This document shows positions 22,265 to 32,508 of a stretch of DNA of 64,000 bases, piece after piece. Under the pieces are notes generated by a model. It did no database searches. It was not told where the DNA came from and worked only from the letters and a program-made list of their open reading frames with translations. The DNA lies in contig NZ_CP013232.1 of the NCBI RefSeq assembly GCF_001584145.1, forward strand, positions 5,022,001 to 5,086,000. Reading direction: 5' to 3'. Numbering within the stretch: the stretch's first letter is position 1; each line of letters starts with the position of its first letter. Position numbers and translations under genes: made by a program. This stretch comes from Collimonas fungivorans (lineage in GTDB: Bacteria > Pseudomonadota > Gammaproteobacteria > Burkholderiales > Burkholderiaceae_D).

Positions 22265-23799
22265 AGCCCGACCTCGCCACGCGACAAAGCCAGCTCACGT
22301 ACGGCATCGACGAATACCTGCGCGCGATGGGCGTAATTGCGGAACATGTCGAAACTGGCGCAAGCCGGCGACAGCAATACCGCATCGCCCGCCCGCGCCA
22401 ATTCGGCGGCACGCGTCACCGCCTCTTCCAGCGTGGCGCAATCCACCATGGCGATGCCGGCCGCCTGTTTTTCAACAGCGGCGCGGATCACCGGAGCGTC
22501 GCGGCCAATCAGCAGCAAGGCGCGGCCGTAGGTGGCCAACGGTGCGGCCAGCGGCGAAAAATCCTGTCCCTTGCCTTCGCCGCCGGCGATCAGCAGCAGG
22601 CGGCTAGGGTTAGCGTTACCCGTGCCGTCACCGTCGCAGCCGCGTCCCAGGCCGTTCAAGGCCGCCACCGTGGCGCCGACATTGGTGCCTTTGCTATCGT
22701 CGTAATATTCGACGCCGCCAATCGTCGTCACCAGTTCGACCCGATGCGGCTCGCCGTGATACTCGCGCAAGCCGTGCAGCAGCGGCGCAAAGGGCAGGTC
22801 GATGGCGCGGCACAGGGCCAGCGCGGCCAGCGCGTTGGCGGCATTGTGGCGGCCGCGGATCCGCAGCGCGTCCGCCGGCATCAAGCGTTTTACCGAGACC
22901 GGCAGCAAGGCCAGTTGTTCCTTTTTACTGCGTCGCTTTTCGACCCGTTCATCTTCGTCACCCGGCACCGCCACCGACAGCCACTGCATGCCGTTGTCGC
23001 TGACCAGGCCGAAGCAGTCGCCGTCCAGCGGTTCGTCGAAACCGAAACTGATGCTGTTGCCGTTACTGAACTGCATCGTCAACGGATCGTCGCGATTCAG
23101 CACCCGCACCGTATCGGCGCTGAAAATGCGCGCCTTGTCAGCCACATAGGATTCCATGTCGCCGTGCCAGTCCAGATGGTCCTGCGTGATGTTCAGGATG
23201 GTCGCGGCGTCGGCGTGCAGGTTGCAGGTTGCATGCAATTGGAAACTGGACAGTTCCAGCACCCAGACCTGTGGCAAGGCGTCTTTTTCCAGCGCGTTGC
23301 GCAATACATCCAGCGCCGCCGGGCTGATATTGCCGGCCACCTGCACCGTCAGGCCGGCGCGCTCGCACAGCAGGCCGGTCAGGCTGGTGACTGTTGTCTT
23401 GCCGTTGGTGCCGGTGATGGCAATCACCTTCGGCGTATACGAGCGGCTCTCGCGCAATGCCGCCAGGGCTTGCGCAAATATTTCGATTTCACCCCATACC
23501 GGGATATTGCAGTCGGTCGCCGCCGACAGGATTTCCTTCAGCTCGCCGGCGGGCGCCAGGCCCGGGCTGGTGACGGCAAAGTCGATGCCGTCCAGCAGCT
23601 CGACGGCAAAACCGCCTTCCGGGCTGGAGGCGACAAATTCCACCGCCGGAATTGCCTGTTGCAGCAGCGGCAGGCGTTCCGGTGTGCTGCGCGTATCCGC
23701 CACGCGCAGCGTCGCACCGCAGTGCGCCAGCCACAATGCGGATGCCAGGCCCGATTCTCCGAGCCCTAATACCAGAACATGTTTACCCGTGTAGTCCAT
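22261..23799 (-). CDS. murD: UDP-N-acetylmuramoyl-L-alanine--D-glutamate ligase MurD
   Basis: Adds D-Glu to UDP-MurNAc-L-Ala (family knowledge). Motifs: the N-terminal GLGESG, the ATP loop [10 protein letters not shown] near residue 129, the [11 protein letters not shown] motif and the C-terminal [11 protein letters not shown]. At 512 residues it is longer than the ~440-residue E. coli enzyme. Part of the excess is a charged insert at about residues 279-308 (core [15 protein letters not shown]) before the conserved [14 protein letters not shown], plus a Gly-rich stretch near the C-terminal domain. It overlaps ftsW by 4 bases. Confidence 0.96.
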   Translation of the reverse strand: MDYTGKHVLVLGLGESGLASALWLAHCGATLRVADTRSTPERLPLLQQAIPAVEFVASSPEGGFAVELLDGIDFAVTSPGLAPAGELKEILSAATDCNIPVWGEIEIFAQALAALRESRSYTPKVIAITGTNGKTTVTSLTGLLCERAGLTVQVAGNISPAALDVLRNALEKDALPQVWVLELSSFQLHATCNLHADAATILNITQDHLDWHGDMESYVADKARIFSADTVRVLNRDDPLTMQFSNGNSISFGFDEPLDGDCFGLVSDNGMQWLSVAVPGDEDERVEKRRSKKEQLALLPVSVKRLMPADALRIRGRHNAANALAALALCRAIDLPFAPLLHGLREYHGEPHRVELVTTIGGVEYYDDSKGTNVGATVAALNGLGRGCDGDGTGNANPSRLLLIAGGEGKGQDFSPLAAPLATYGRALLLIGRDAPVIRAAVEKQAAGIAMVDCATLEEAVTRAAELARAGDAVLLSPACASFDMFRNYAHRAQVFVDAVRELALSRGEVGL

Positions 23800-23808
23800 T
23801 ACCGCCGC

Positions 23809-24978
23809 TTACCTTAGCTTCAGAGTTGAAAGTCCAAACAGCACCAGCATCATCGAGATGATCCAGAAACGCACCACAACCTGCGTTTCCTTCCAGCCTT
23901 TTTGTTCATAGTGATGGTGCAAAGGCGCCATCAGCAATACCCGGCGGCCGACGCCGAAACGCTTTTTCGTGTATTTGAAATAGATTACCTGCAACATCAC
24001 CGACAAAGTCTCGACGACGAAAATACCGCCCATGATGAACAGCACGATTTCCTGGCGCACGATCACCGCCACGGTGCCGAGCGCGCCGCCCAAGGCCAGC
24101 GCGCCAACATCGCCCATGAAGACCTGGGCCGGATAGGCGTTGTACCAAAGGAAGGCAAGTCCGGCGCCGGCCATCGCGCCGCAGAAAATCAGCAGTTCGC
24201 CGGCGCCCGGGATATGCGGGATCAGCAGGTATTTGGCGAAAGTCACGTTACCTGTCAGGTAAGCGAACAAACCTAGCGCAGCCCCTACCATCACGGTCGG
24301 CATGATCGCCAGGCCGTCCAGGCCGTCGGTCAGGTTGACCGCGTTGCTGGTGCCGACGATGACAAAATAAGTCAGGGCCATGAAACCCCAGACCCCCAGC
24401 GGATAGCTGATGGTCTTGAAAAACGGTACGATCAGGTCGGCCTTGGGCGGCAGGTCCAGGCTGAAGCCGGACTCGACCCAAGCCACAAACAAGTCCCAGA
24501 CCTGGGTGTTGTTCGGCGCCGACACCGAAAACGCCAGGTAGATCGCCGCCACCACGCCGATCACCGATTGCCAGAAATATTTTTCGCGCGAACGCATGCC
24601 GTTCGGATCCTTGTAGACCACCTTGCGGTAATCGTCGACCCAGCCGATGGTGCCGAAACCCAGCGTCACCACCAGTACGATCCAGACAAAACGGTTGCCC
24701 AGGTCGCTCCACAGCAAGGTCGAGATGCCGATCGCAATCAGGATCAGCACGCCGCCCATGGTCGGCGTGCCGGATTTGATCAAATGCGTCTGCGGACCGT
24801 CGGTGCGCACCGCCTGCCCGACCTTCAGGCGCGCCAGCATGCGGATCACGCCGGGCCCCGCGATCAAGCCGATCATCAACGCCGTCAAGGTCGCGAACAC
24901 AGCGCGAAAGGTGATGAAGTTGAAGACGCGCAGGAAACTGAAATCCTGCTGAAAATTTTGTGCCAGCCATAGCAGCAT
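23809..24978 (-). CDS. mraY: Phospho-N-acetylmuramoyl-pentapeptide transferase MraY
   Basis: Integral membrane enzyme that makes lipid I from UDP-MurNAc-pentapeptide and undecaprenyl phosphate (family knowledge). From the conserved start [13 protein letters not shown] it is 389 residues with about ten membrane helices. Seen: [12 protein letters not shown], the catalytic WVDDYRKV region, [13 protein letters not shown] and the C-terminal [11 protein letters not shown]. The start at 24978 lies 1 base after the murF stop; a longer frame reaching 25026 would overlap murF and lacks homology. Confidence 0.97.
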   Translation of the reverse strand: MLLWLAQNFQQDFSFLRVFNFITFRAVFATLTALMIGLIAGPGVIRMLARLKVGQAVRTDGPQTHLIKSGTPTMGGVLILIAIGISTLLWSDLGNRFVWIVLVVTLGFGTIGWVDDYRKVVYKDPNGMRSREKYFWQSVIGVVAAIYLAFSVSAPNNTQVWDLFVAWVESGFSLDLPPKADLIVPFFKTISYPLGVWGFMALTYFVIVGTSNAVNLTDGLDGLAIMPTVMVGAALGLFAYLTGNVTFAKYLLIPHIPGAGELLIFCGAMAGAGLAFLWYNAYPAQVFMGDVGALALGGALGTVAVIVRQEIVLFIMGGIFVVETLSVMLQVIYFKYTKKRFGVGRRVLLMAPLHHHYEQKGWKETQVVVRFWIISMMLVLFGLSTLKLR

Positions 24979-24979
24979 G

Positions 24980-26401
24980 TTAGTGAGTCCCCTCAGATGT
25001 TGTACCGGCCAGATGCTGGACAGCACGCTCCATTTTCATGAAGCGCGACCCTTTGATCAGCACCGTGGTGTCCGGCGTCATGGTCGCATCGAGCGCGGCT
25101 AGCAACGCTGCGATGTCGTTAAAGTGTTGTGCCTGCGGGCCGAAGGCGGCGCTGGCGTCTGCCGCCAGGTCGCCCAGGGTGAACAGTTGGGTAATGCCGC
25201 GCTGCTGCGCATAAGCGCCGATTTCCTGATGGAATTCGCGTCCTTCGTTGCCGACTTCGCCCATGTCGCCCAGCACCAGCAAACGCGGCGCGGCCGATTG
25301 CGCCAGCACGTCGATGGCGGCCCGCACCGAATCCGGATTGGCGTTGTAGGTGTCATCGATCACCAGCGCGCCGGCGCAACCGACAGCTGTCGCCAGTTTG
25401 CGTTGCAGGCGGCCGCTGACCGGTGCAAAGGTTTCCAGGCCGCGCTTGATCGCGGCGACGTCGATGCCGATCGCCAGGGTGCAGGCGATCGCGGCAAGCG
25501 CGTTGCGCACATTGTGTTCGCCGGCGGCGGCCAGCTGCAAAGCGAATATTTGCGGACCGCCCGCGGTGGCGAAGGTAACGATCAGGTCGCTGCCGAAACC
25601 ATGCGCCGCGCCGGTGTAGCTGCAGCTGACATCGGCGTCGGCGCTCAGGCCAAAACTGATGCTGCCAGCCTTGTCGGCGGCATAACCGCGCCACAGGCCG
25701 GTAAAAGGATCATCTGCCGGGAACACCGCGATGCCGCCGGCCGGCAAGCCGCGTATCACGCTGCCGTTTTCTTCAGCGACCGCGGCGACGCTGGCCATGA
25801 ATTCCTGGTGCTCACGCTGGGCGTTGTTGACCAGCGCCACCGTCGGCTCGGCCAGCGCTGTCAGCAGCGCGATTTCGCCGGGATGGTTCATGCCGAGCTC
25901 GATCACTGCAGCCTGGTGGCCGGCGTCCAGCCGCAGCAAGGTCAGCGGCACGCCGATCTCGTTATTGAAATTGCCGCGCGTCGCCAGCGACTTGTCCGCG
26001 CCAAAAGCCGCGACCAGGATCGCGGCGATCATTTCCTTGACAGTGGTCTTGCCGTTGCTGCCGGTGACCGCAATCAAGGGCAGCGTGAATTGCTGCCGCC
26101 AGCGTTGCCCTATCGTACCGAGCGCAATCCTGGTGTCGCTCACCACCAGCGCCGCCGGCATTGCCAACCCGGCCAGCGCGGCCGGCACGTGTTCCACCAC
26201 CACCGCAGCCGCGCCTTGGGCGATTACCTGGGCCAGGAAATCGTGGGCGTCGAAGCGCTCGCCGCGCAAGGCGACAAACACGCAACCTGGCGTCACCGCG
26301 CGGCTGTCCGTGCACAAGCCGCTGATCATGACCTGGTCCTGGCCGGCGCCAACCGAAGGCAATCCCAGCCACGCTTGCAATTGCGACAATGAGACGTTCA
26401 T
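24980..26401 (-). CDS. murF: UDP-MurNAc-tripeptide--D-alanyl-D-alanine ligase MurF
   Basis: Attaches the D-Ala-D-Ala made by DdlB to the cytoplasmic precursor (family knowledge). The 473 residues show the ATP loop [13 protein letters not shown], the family motif [11 protein letters not shown] (here [15 protein letters not shown]) and the C-terminal [11 protein letters not shown]. It overlaps the murE stop by 4 bases and is separated from mraY by 1 base, consistent with tight translational coupling. Confidence 0.97.
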   Translation of the reverse strand: MNVSLSQLQAWLGLPSVGAGQDQVMISGLCTDSRAVTPGCVFVALRGERFDAHDFLAQVIAQGAAAVVVEHVPAALAGLAMPAALVVSDTRIALGTIGQRWRQQFTLPLIAVTGSNGKTTVKEMIAAILVAAFGADKSLATRGNFNNEIGVPLTLLRLDAGHQAAVIELGMNHPGEIALLTALAEPTVALVNNAQREHQEFMASVAAVAEENGSVIRGLPAGGIAVFPADDPFTGLWRGYAADKAGSISFGLSADADVSCSYTGAAHGFGSDLIVTFATAGGPQIFALQLAAAGEHNVRNALAAIACTLAIGIDVAAIKRGLETFAPVSGRLQRKLATAVGCAGALVIDDTYNANPDSVRAAIDVLAQSAAPRLLVLGDMGEVGNEGREFHQEIGAYAQQRGITQLFTLGDLAADASAAFGPQAQHFNDIAALLAALDATMTPDTTVLIKGSRFMKMERAVQHLAGTTSEGTH

Positions 26402-27945
26402 GCGGCGCCGCCTTTCATCGTAGCCCGCGCGGCCAGCGCCAGCGCGGTATGGTCGGCATCTAGAAACGGCAATTTCTTTCCTTTTATTTCCTGATAAGTT
26501 TCATGTCCTTTGCCCGCCAGCAAGACCACATCGGCCTTGGCCGCATGGCGCACCGCCCACAAGATCGCTGCAGCGCGGTCTTCCAGCGCCTGCGCAGCCT
26601 GCGGCGCTTTCATCCCGGCCAGGATCTGGCCGATGATGAGGCTGGGCTCTTCGCTGCGTGGGTTATCGCTGGTGACGATGACGTGATCTGCGAGTTCCGC
26701 CACGGCGCCCATCTGCGGCCGTTTGCCGGGATCGCGATCGCCGCCGCAACCGAATACGCACCACAACTCGCCGTTGCGCTGCTGCGCTACTTGCCGCAGG
26801 GTATTCAAGGTTTTGTCCAGCGCATCAGGGGTATGTGCATAATCGATCACTATCAGCGGCGCGTCCTGGCCGCCGAACTGCTGCATTCGACCCGGCACGG
26901 CAACCAACAGTTCAATCGCATTCAGCGCGGCATCCCAGGCCACGCCTTTAGCCAGCAGCACGCCCAGGATGCCCAGGGCATTGCTGACATTAAACTGCCC
27001 CACCAGCTGGGTCTTGACCAGCGCCGAACCGAAAGGCGAATCGACATGGAACGCCGTGCCGGTAGCATTGGTGCGGATCGCCGAGGCGCGCAGCAGCGGC
27101 ACGCCGGATGGGGGTTCCGTTTCTCCGCAGCTATAGGCGATCACCGGCACCGCTGGCTGCTTCTGCTGTAAATGATCAATCAAGCGCAAGCCCATGGCGT
27201 CGTCGAGGTTGATCACTGCCTGCCGCAATCCGGGCCAGTCGAACAACATGCGCTTGGCGGCTTCATAGTGTTGTTCGTCGCCGTGGTAGTCCAGGTGGTC
27301 GCGGGTGAAATTGGTAAACAGGGCGATGTCGACATGCATGCCGTTCAGGCGCCCTTGTTCCAGCCCGATCGAGGAAGCTTCGATGGCCAGCGCCGCTACT
27401 CCTTGCCGGCGCATGTTGCTCAGCGCCTGCTGCAATAGCAGCGCATCGGGCGTGGTGTTGCCGGTTTCCTCGAACTCGCCGCGCTCGCCTTGCGTATAGA
27501 TTCCTGTGCCCAGGGTGCCGATCACGCCGGTGGCCTGGCCCAGGTGCGACAGCGCATGGCCCAGCCATTGGGTGCAAGAGGTCTTGCCGTTGGTGCCGGT
27601 GACGGCAACCACCAGCATGTCTTTGTCTGCCTGGTCGTAATAGCCGTGCGCGATCTGGCCGCTGAGCCGCTTGAGCCCGCTCACTGCGCGATGGGCGACA
27701 CGCCATGCCGCATCTCCATCCCTGTCCCAGGCAAATTTTTCCTTCTCGTACAACACGGCGGACGCGCCGTTTTCCAGCGCCTGTGCAATATAGGCGCGAC
27801 CGTCCGCGGCATCGCCGGGATAGGCGAAAAACACATCGCCGGCTTTCACCTTGCGCGAATCCGACACCAGTTCTGCGCCGGCCGGAGCCACGCTGTCCAG
27901 CCACTGCTGGATCTCCGGCAATTGCTGTAGCTTAGGCTTTGTCAC
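26398..27945 (-). CDS. murE: UDP-MurNAc-L-alanyl-D-glutamate--2,6-diaminopimelate ligase MurE
   Basis: Adds the third stem residue (family knowledge). The 515 residues carry the ATP loop TGTNGKTSCTQW, the NFTRDHLDYHG motif and the C-terminal DNPRSEEP, which is the meso-DAP recognition motif DNPR; this supports meso-diaminopimelate rather than lysine as substrate. It overlaps ftsI upstream and murF downstream by 4 bases each. Confidence 0.97.
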   Translation of the reverse strand: MTKPKLQQLPEIQQWLDSVAPAGAELVSDSRKVKAGDVFFAYPGDAADGRAYIAQALENGASAVLYEKEKFAWDRDGDAAWRVAHRAVSGLKRLSGQIAHGYYDQADKDMLVVAVTGTNGKTSCTQWLGHALSHLGQATGVIGTLGTGIYTQGERGEFEETGNTTPDALLLQQALSNMRRQGVAALAIEASSIGLEQGRLNGMHVDIALFTNFTRDHLDYHGDEQHYEAAKRMLFDWPGLRQAVINLDDAMGLRLIDHLQQKQPAVPVIAYSCGETEPPSGVPLLRASAIRTNATGTAFHVDSPFGSALVKTQLVGQFNVSNALGILGVLLAKGVAWDAALNAIELLVAVPGRMQQFGGQDAPLIVIDYAHTPDALDKTLNTLRQVAQQRNGELWCVFGCGGDRDPGKRPQMGAVAELADHVIVTSDNPRSEEPSLIIGQILAGMKAPQAAQALEDRAAAILWAVRHAAKADVVLLAGKGHETYQEIKGKKLPFLDADHTALALAARATMKGGAA

Positions 27946-29723
27946 AAGCCCTCCTGCGGACCGTCGGTCGGGATGATGATGTCGGTGACGCTGGAATCCG
28001 GCGGCACGTTCAGCGCCCGCAAGGCGTTTGCCGCAACCGTCGCGAACACCGGGGCGGCGACGTCGCCGCCGAAGTGCGAGCCAACGCTAGGTTCGTCCAC
28101 CATGACCGCAATGATCAGGCGCGGATCGGAAGCCGGCGCAAAACCGACAAAATCGGCGATATATTTTTTAACGTATTTGCCGCCTTCGATCTTGTAGGCG
28201 GTGCCGGTCTTGCCGCCCACCCGGTAGCCAGGGACCTGGGCCTTGGGCGCGGTGCCGCCGGGCGCGGTAACCCGCTCCAGCATGGCGCGCATGGTCAGCG
28301 CGGTTTTTTCCGATACCACGCGCTGGCCGACCGGAGGCTCGTTGACTTTCTGGAACGACAGCGGGATCAGGTCGCCGTTGCGGGCAAAGATCGTGTAGGC
28401 ATGCGCCATCTGGATCAGCGATACCGAAATGCCGTGGCCATAGCTCATGGTGGCCTGTTCGATAGGCCGCCACGATTTGAACGGGCGCACGCGGCCGGCG
28501 ACCGCTCCGGGGAAACCGAATTTCGGCTGCTGGCCAAGGCCGACAGTAGTGAACATCTCCCACATTTCCTCGGCCGGCATTTGCAGCGCGATCTTGGCGG
28601 TGCCGATATTCGACGACTTCTGGATGATCTGCGCGACACTCATGTTCCACACCGGATGCGGATGGGAATCGCCCACGGTGGCGGTGCCGATCGTCATTTT
28701 GTCGGGAACCTGGAAGGTGGTGGTGGCCTGCACCCGGTTGGTATCGAGCGCGAGCGCCACGGTAAACGGCTTGAGCGTCGAGCCCGGTTCGAAGGTGTCG
28801 GTCATCACGCGGTTGCGCAGCTGCGCGCCGGTCAGTACCGAGCGGTCGTTCGGGTTGTAGCTGGGCAGGTTGGCCAGCGCCAGCACTTCGCCGGTCTTGG
28901 CGTCAACTACCACAATGCCGCCAGCCTTGGCCTTGCTCTTGGCCACCGCTTCTTTCAACTGGGTAAAAGCGATGTACTGGATCTTGCTGTCGATCGACAG
29001 CACCAGGTCCTTGCCGTCATGCGGCTCCTTGACCGCTTCGATATCCTCGACGATACGCCCGAGCCGGTCCTTGATCACGCGCCGGCTGCCGGTGGTGCCA
29101 GCCAGGTTTTTCTGCTGCGACAGCTCCATGCCGTCCTGGCCGGCATCTTCCACATTGGTGAAACCGACCACGTGCGCCATCACCTCGCCTTCCGGGTAGA
29201 AGCGCTTGTATTCCTTGCGGGTCTCGATGCCGTCGATGCCAAGCTTGATGATCTGGTCCGACACATCCTGCTCGACCTGGCGCTTGAGGTAGACGAAATT
29301 GCGGTCGGAATCGAGTTTTTTGCTGAGTTCGGCATAGCTCATGTCGAGCAGCTTCGCCAAGGCCTGCAGCTTCTCTTTCGGCGCCGCCTGCACATCCTCA
29401 GGAATGGCCCAGATCGCTTTCACCGGCACCGACGAGGCCAGCACCTGGCCGTTGCGGTCGGTGATCTTGCCGCGCGTGGCCGGCAGCTCCAGCGTGCGCG
29501 CATAACGCGACGCGCCCTGCTTTTGCAGGAAGTCGGTGGAAATCCCTTGCAGCCACAAGGCCCGCACGATCAGCGCCAGGAAGGCCGCAAACATGGCGAA
29601 CAGCACCACCCGCGAGCGCCAGACCGGCAGCTTGACCTTGAGCATCGGGCTGGCCGAAAACGGCACCCCCTTGCCGGCGGCAATCCGTCCTGCGTGGGAG
29701 CTGCGCGGGGGATTGCGCGTCAT
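27942..29723 (-). CDS. ftsI: Septal peptidoglycan transpeptidase FtsI (PBP3)
   Basis: Class B penicillin-binding protein that cross-links septal peptidoglycan with FtsW (family knowledge). The 593 residues have one N-terminal membrane segment (about residues 36-56), a PBP dimerisation domain, and the catalytic triad motifs: SxxK as GSTLKPF, SxN as KSSNIG and KTG as GGKTGTAYK. It overlaps ftsL and murE by 4 bases each. Confidence 0.97.
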   Translation of the reverse strand: MTRNPPRSSHAGRIAAGKGVPFSASPMLKVKLPVWRSRVVLFAMFAAFLALIVRALWLQGISTDFLQKQGASRYARTLELPATRGKITDRNGQVLASSVPVKAIWAIPEDVQAAPKEKLQALAKLLDMSYAELSKKLDSDRNFVYLKRQVEQDVSDQIIKLGIDGIETRKEYKRFYPEGEVMAHVVGFTNVEDAGQDGMELSQQKNLAGTTGSRRVIKDRLGRIVEDIEAVKEPHDGKDLVLSIDSKIQYIAFTQLKEAVAKSKAKAGGIVVVDAKTGEVLALANLPSYNPNDRSVLTGAQLRNRVMTDTFEPGSTLKPFTVALALDTNRVQATTTFQVPDKMTIGTATVGDSHPHPVWNMSVAQIIQKSSNIGTAKIALQMPAEEMWEMFTTVGLGQQPKFGFPGAVAGRVRPFKSWRPIEQATMSYGHGISVSLIQMAHAYTIFARNGDLIPLSFQKVNEPPVGQRVVSEKTALTMRAMLERVTAPGGTAPKAQVPGYRVGGKTGTAYKIEGGKYVKKYIADFVGFAPASDPRLIIAVMVDEPSVGSHFGGDVAAPVFATVAANALRALNVPPDSSVTDIIIPTDGPQEGL

Positions 29724-29992
29724 TTTTCCCCCACCGTCAGGTATTGGGTGCGAGCAGCGGTCAGCGGCACCATGTTCAGGTCGCGCGTGGCGCTGGCTTC
29801 AATCCTGGCGTTCTTGCCCAGCGTCGACTGGTCGAGCTGCAGCTGGGCCCATTCGATATCGAGCTGGCGCGACTGGCTGGCCGCCCGTTCCAGCTCGATG
29901 AACAGCTGGCGCGCCTGGTACTGCGCGTTGACCAGCGCCAGTGCGCACAGCACCAGCGCCAGCGCCAGGACAAAATTGAGGCGCCCGCTCAC
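29720..29992 (-). CDS. ftsL: Cell division protein FtsL
   Basis: Small bitopic protein of the FtsQLB complex that activates FtsWI (family knowledge). The 90 residues have one N-terminal membrane helix (about residues 5-23, [19 protein letters not shown]) followed by a periplasmic coiled coil ([20 protein letters not shown]). It overlaps rsmH and ftsI by 4 bases each. Sequence conservation is low in this family, so size, topology and position carry the call. Confidence 0.94.
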   Translation of the reverse strand: MSGRLNFVLALALVLCALALVNAQYQARQLFIELERAASQSRQLDIEWAQLQLDQSTLGKNARIEASATRDLNMVPLTAARTQYLTVGEK

Positions 29993-30972
29993 GGCTGGAC
30001 TCCGGCGGCAGCAGAAGCACCGGCAGCAGCCAGGCGCTCGCCGACCCGCATGATGGCGGAACGCGCGCGCGGATTGTCGGCGACTTCGGTATCGGATGGC
30101 TTGACCCGCGCCACCAGCTTCAACTCCGGCTGCGGCAGGTCAATGGCGCGAATCGGCAGGCGACGGTCGGGCTGCGGCAGCCTGGCTTTGGAAGCCATGA
30201 ACTGCTTGACGATCCGATCTTCCAGCGAATGAAAGCTGATCACGACTAATCTCCCTTGCTGGGCCATCTGCCGAAATGCCTGATCCAGTACTATCTCGAG
30301 TTCTTCAAGCTCTTGATTGATGAAAATCCGTATAGCCTGAAAGGTACGAGTGGCCGGGTCTTTGCCTTTCTCACGGGTCTTGACGGCGTTTGCCACGATC
30401 TGGGCAAGCTGTCGTGTGCCAGTAATGGGCTGGACTGTCCGGCTAGCAACAATCGCCTTTGCAATCTGAACAGCAAACCGTTCTTCCCCATAATCACGTA
30501 CCACCTTTCCGATTGTTTGTTCATCTGCGACTGCCAGCCAGGCTGCAGCCGACATGCCGCGCGTCGTATCCATGCGCATGTCGAGCGGGCCGTCGGCGCG
30601 GAAACTGAATCCGCGGCTGGCGTCGTCCACCTGCGGCGACGAGATGCCCAGGTCCAGCAACACCCCGTCGACTTGTTGAATGCCTCTTTCCTGCAATGCC
30701 TGCGCCATCGTCGCAAAGCTGTCGTGCACGATCTCGAAACGTGGGTCGGCTATCTCGGCCGCGGTCGCGATAGCCTGCGGATCCTTGTCGAAAGCGATCA
30801 GGCGGCCGCGCGGCCCCAGGCTCTGCAAGATCTTGCGGCTATGGCCGCCACGCCCGAAAGTGCCGTCGACATAAATGCCGTCCGCACGCGCGCCGATAAT
30901 CGCCAACGCACTGACAGCCTCATCCAATAACACGGTGCGGTGCTGGAACTCGGGCACCACTGGTTCACTCAT
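29989..30972 (-). CDS. rsmH: 16S rRNA (cytosine-1402 N4) methyltransferase RsmH
   Basis: SAM-dependent enzyme methylating N4 of C1402 in the ribosomal decoding centre (family knowledge). The 327 residues contain the SAM loop [16 protein letters not shown] near residue 35, [22 protein letters not shown], and the C-terminal [14 protein letters not shown]. It starts 10 bases after mraZ and overlaps ftsL by 4 bases, so it is the second gene of the dcw operon. Confidence 0.98.
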   Translation of the reverse strand: MSEPVVPEFQHRTVLLDEAVSALAIIGARADGIYVDGTFGRGGHSRKILQSLGPRGRLIAFDKDPQAIATAAEIADPRFEIVHDSFATMAQALQERGIQQVDGVLLDLGISSPQVDDASRGFSFRADGPLDMRMDTTRGMSAAAWLAVADEQTIGKVVRDYGEERFAVQIAKAIVASRTVQPITGTRQLAQIVANAVKTREKGKDPATRTFQAIRIFINQELEELEIVLDQAFRQMAQQGRLVVISFHSLEDRIVKQFMASKARLPQPDRRLPIRAIDLPQPELKLVARVKPSDTEVADNPRARSAIMRVGERLAAAGASAAAGVQP

Positions 30973-30982
30973 GGCCGGCCCG

Positions 30983-31411
30983 TCAGAACGAAAAATTACT
31001 TAACACTTCGGGCATGCCAGCCGCAACTGCTTGCGACTCGCTCTCGGCCAGCTTGGCCGCATCCCAAATCTCGAAATGGCTTCCCATGCCCAGCAACATC
31101 ACCTCGCGCGTCAGGCCGACGGCCGAACGCAACTCAGGCGCCACCAGGATCCGGCCAGCCGAATCCAGCTCGACGTCGGAGGCATTGCCCAGGAAAATCC
31201 GCTGCCAGGCGCGCGCCGACATCGGCCAGGCTGCGATCTGTTCGCGGTGGCTTTCCCAGGTCGGGCGCGGAAACAGCAACAGGCAGCCATGCGGGTGCTT
31301 GGTCAGCGTCAAACGCCCCTCGCACTGGACGGTGAGCGCGTCACGATGCTTGGACGGCACTGCCATCCGTCCTTTCGCATCGAGATTTAATGCTGACGCA
31401 CCCTGAAACAC
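30983..31411 (-). CDS. mraZ: Transcriptional regulator MraZ
   Basis: AbrB-fold DNA-binding protein that represses its own dcw promoter (family knowledge from E. coli). The 142 residues have two MraZ repeats: [17 protein letters not shown] near the N-terminus and [20 protein letters not shown] in the second half, each with the DxxGR signature. It is the first gene of the 15-gene cluster and is preceded by four decameric boxes (31473-31512) that fit the known MraZ operator style. Confidence 0.97.
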   Translation of the reverse strand: MFQGASALNLDAKGRMAVPSKHRDALTVQCEGRLTLTKHPHGCLLLFPRPTWESHREQIAAWPMSARAWQRIFLGNASDVELDSAGRILVAPELRSAVGLTREVMLLGMGSHFEIWDAAKLAESESQAVAAGMPEVLSNFSF

Positions 31412-31472
31412 CGCACACGCTCCTTAAATTGATCTTGAAAAGTTCTCTGCCGGCACGTAAAAACGTCCTGCA

Positions 31473-31539
31473 AATGCCCCACAAAAAAACACTTTTCCAC
31501 ACTTCCACCCACTTTAGAGGATGCACTATTCTAGGTCAA
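31473..31539 (-). promoter_or_regulatory. Predicted mraZ (dcw) promoter with four MraZ-type boxes
   Basis: On the minus strand a -35 TTGACC (31534-31539) and a -10 TAAAGT (31511-31516) are 17 bases apart. Immediately downstream are four consecutive 10-base units at 31503-31512, 31493-31502, 31483-31492 and 31473-31482, each beginning GTG (GTGGG, GTGTG, GTGTT, GTGGG). MraZ of other bacteria binds GTGGG-type repeats spaced by one helical turn. The boxes overlap the -10 and the expected start of transcription, as expected for repression. Function is inferred. Confidence 0.8.
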
Positions 31540-31904
31540 GCCATTTAGCTGCCGGCAATTGCAAAATATTCGAGTAAAGTCAATGACTTAGCGCGGGTAT
31601 CTAACAATGGGGCGAGGATGTTCTTACATTGAATTACTAAATAAATGAAGGACTTAGCGCTGTATGTAAATGTCAGCTCTTAGATATACACATGTGTTTG
31701 CCACGATTCTGCTGAAACAAAGGTTCACAATTGAATGAGCCTTCCTACATGCAAAATGAGACAAATCACAGATAAAGCGGGGAGTAGGCGGCTTGATAGC
31801 GCGGGATGAACTTCTGCAGATCACGGAACATGATTAATTCCTGCTGCAACGACAGAAACCAGCTTTGAACATTGCACCACAATCGGGAACAGAGCGGAAG
31901 CACC
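31540..31904. other. AT-rich intergenic region between the dcw promoter and ruvC
   Basis: About 365 bases without a supportable gene, noticeably richer in A and T than the flanking coding DNA. A minus-strand open frame at 31766-31969 would encode a 67-residue peptide ending FRDLQKFIPRYQAAYSPLYL, but it overlaps the ruvC 3' end and has no recognisable homology or ribosome site; it may be a decayed gene end. Two related stretches, both containing GACTTAGCGC (near 31585 and 31652), are the only repeat seen. No terminator hairpin for ruvC is evident. Confidence 0.5.
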
Positions 31905-32447
31905 TCAACCCACCAGCCGGCCGCCGCGCACCCGCAAGCCCTTCTTCGCCAAGCCTGGCGCCAGCGCACTCAAGTGCGCCAGTGCATCGCCGCTGTGAGC
32001 ATGGCAGATCGCTACGGCCAGCGCATCGGCGGCATCGGTGCCCGGCAGGCCGGGCAACTGCAGCAGCCGCTGCACCATATCCTGCACCTGCTGCTTTTGC
32101 GCCTTGCCATGGCCGGCGACCGCCTGTTTGATCTGCAAGGCGGTATATTCAGCCACCGGCAAATCCGCGCTGACCAAAGCGCAAATCGCTGCACCACGGG
32201 CTTGCCCGAGCAACAGCGTCGATTGTGGATTGACGTTGACGAAGACTTTTTCGATCGCCGAGCAATCCGGCGCATAGGTGCGGATGACTTCCGAAACGCT
32301 GGCCAGGATCACCTTCAGGCGCTGCGGCAGATCGGCGTCCGGAGTCTTGATGGTGCCCGACGCGATATAGCTGAGCTTGTTGCCCTGCTTGTCGATGACG
32401 CCAAAACCGGTGGTCCGCAGACCGGGGTCGATACCGAGGATTTTCAT
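31905..32447 (-). CDS. ruvC: Holliday junction resolvase RuvC
   Basis: Dimeric endonuclease that cuts four-way junctions with RuvAB (family knowledge). The 180 residues carry the catalytic acidic residues in [15 protein letters not shown] (Asp 7), the Glu in [23 protein letters not shown] (near residue 66) and the C-terminal [14 protein letters not shown]. It lies 61 bases after purH on the same strand. ruvA and ruvB, usually directly downstream, are not here; the next feature is the intergenic region before mraZ. Confidence 0.97.
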   Translation of the reverse strand: MKILGIDPGLRTTGFGVIDKQGNKLSYIASGTIKTPDADLPQRLKVILASVSEVIRTYAPDCSAIEKVFVNVNPQSTLLLGQARGAAICALVSADLPVAEYTALQIKQAVAGHGKAQKQQVQDMVQRLLQLPGLPGTDAADALAVAICHAHSGDALAHLSALAPGLAKKGLRVRGGRLVG

Positions 32448-32508
32448 ATAACCAGACGATGACCGAAGCGCTTCGCCGTGGCAAGCACGAAGCGCCGGTC
32501 GCTGCTAC

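Noticed and set aside
27939..30053. 704-codon plus-strand frame antisense to ftsI and ftsL
   Set aside because: No homology, biased composition; the minus-strand genes are certain and overlap in a normal dcw order.
31766..31969. 67-residue frame at the ruvC 3' end
   Set aside because: Overlaps ruvC, no start signal and no recognised family; kept only as a possible remnant in the intergenic entry.
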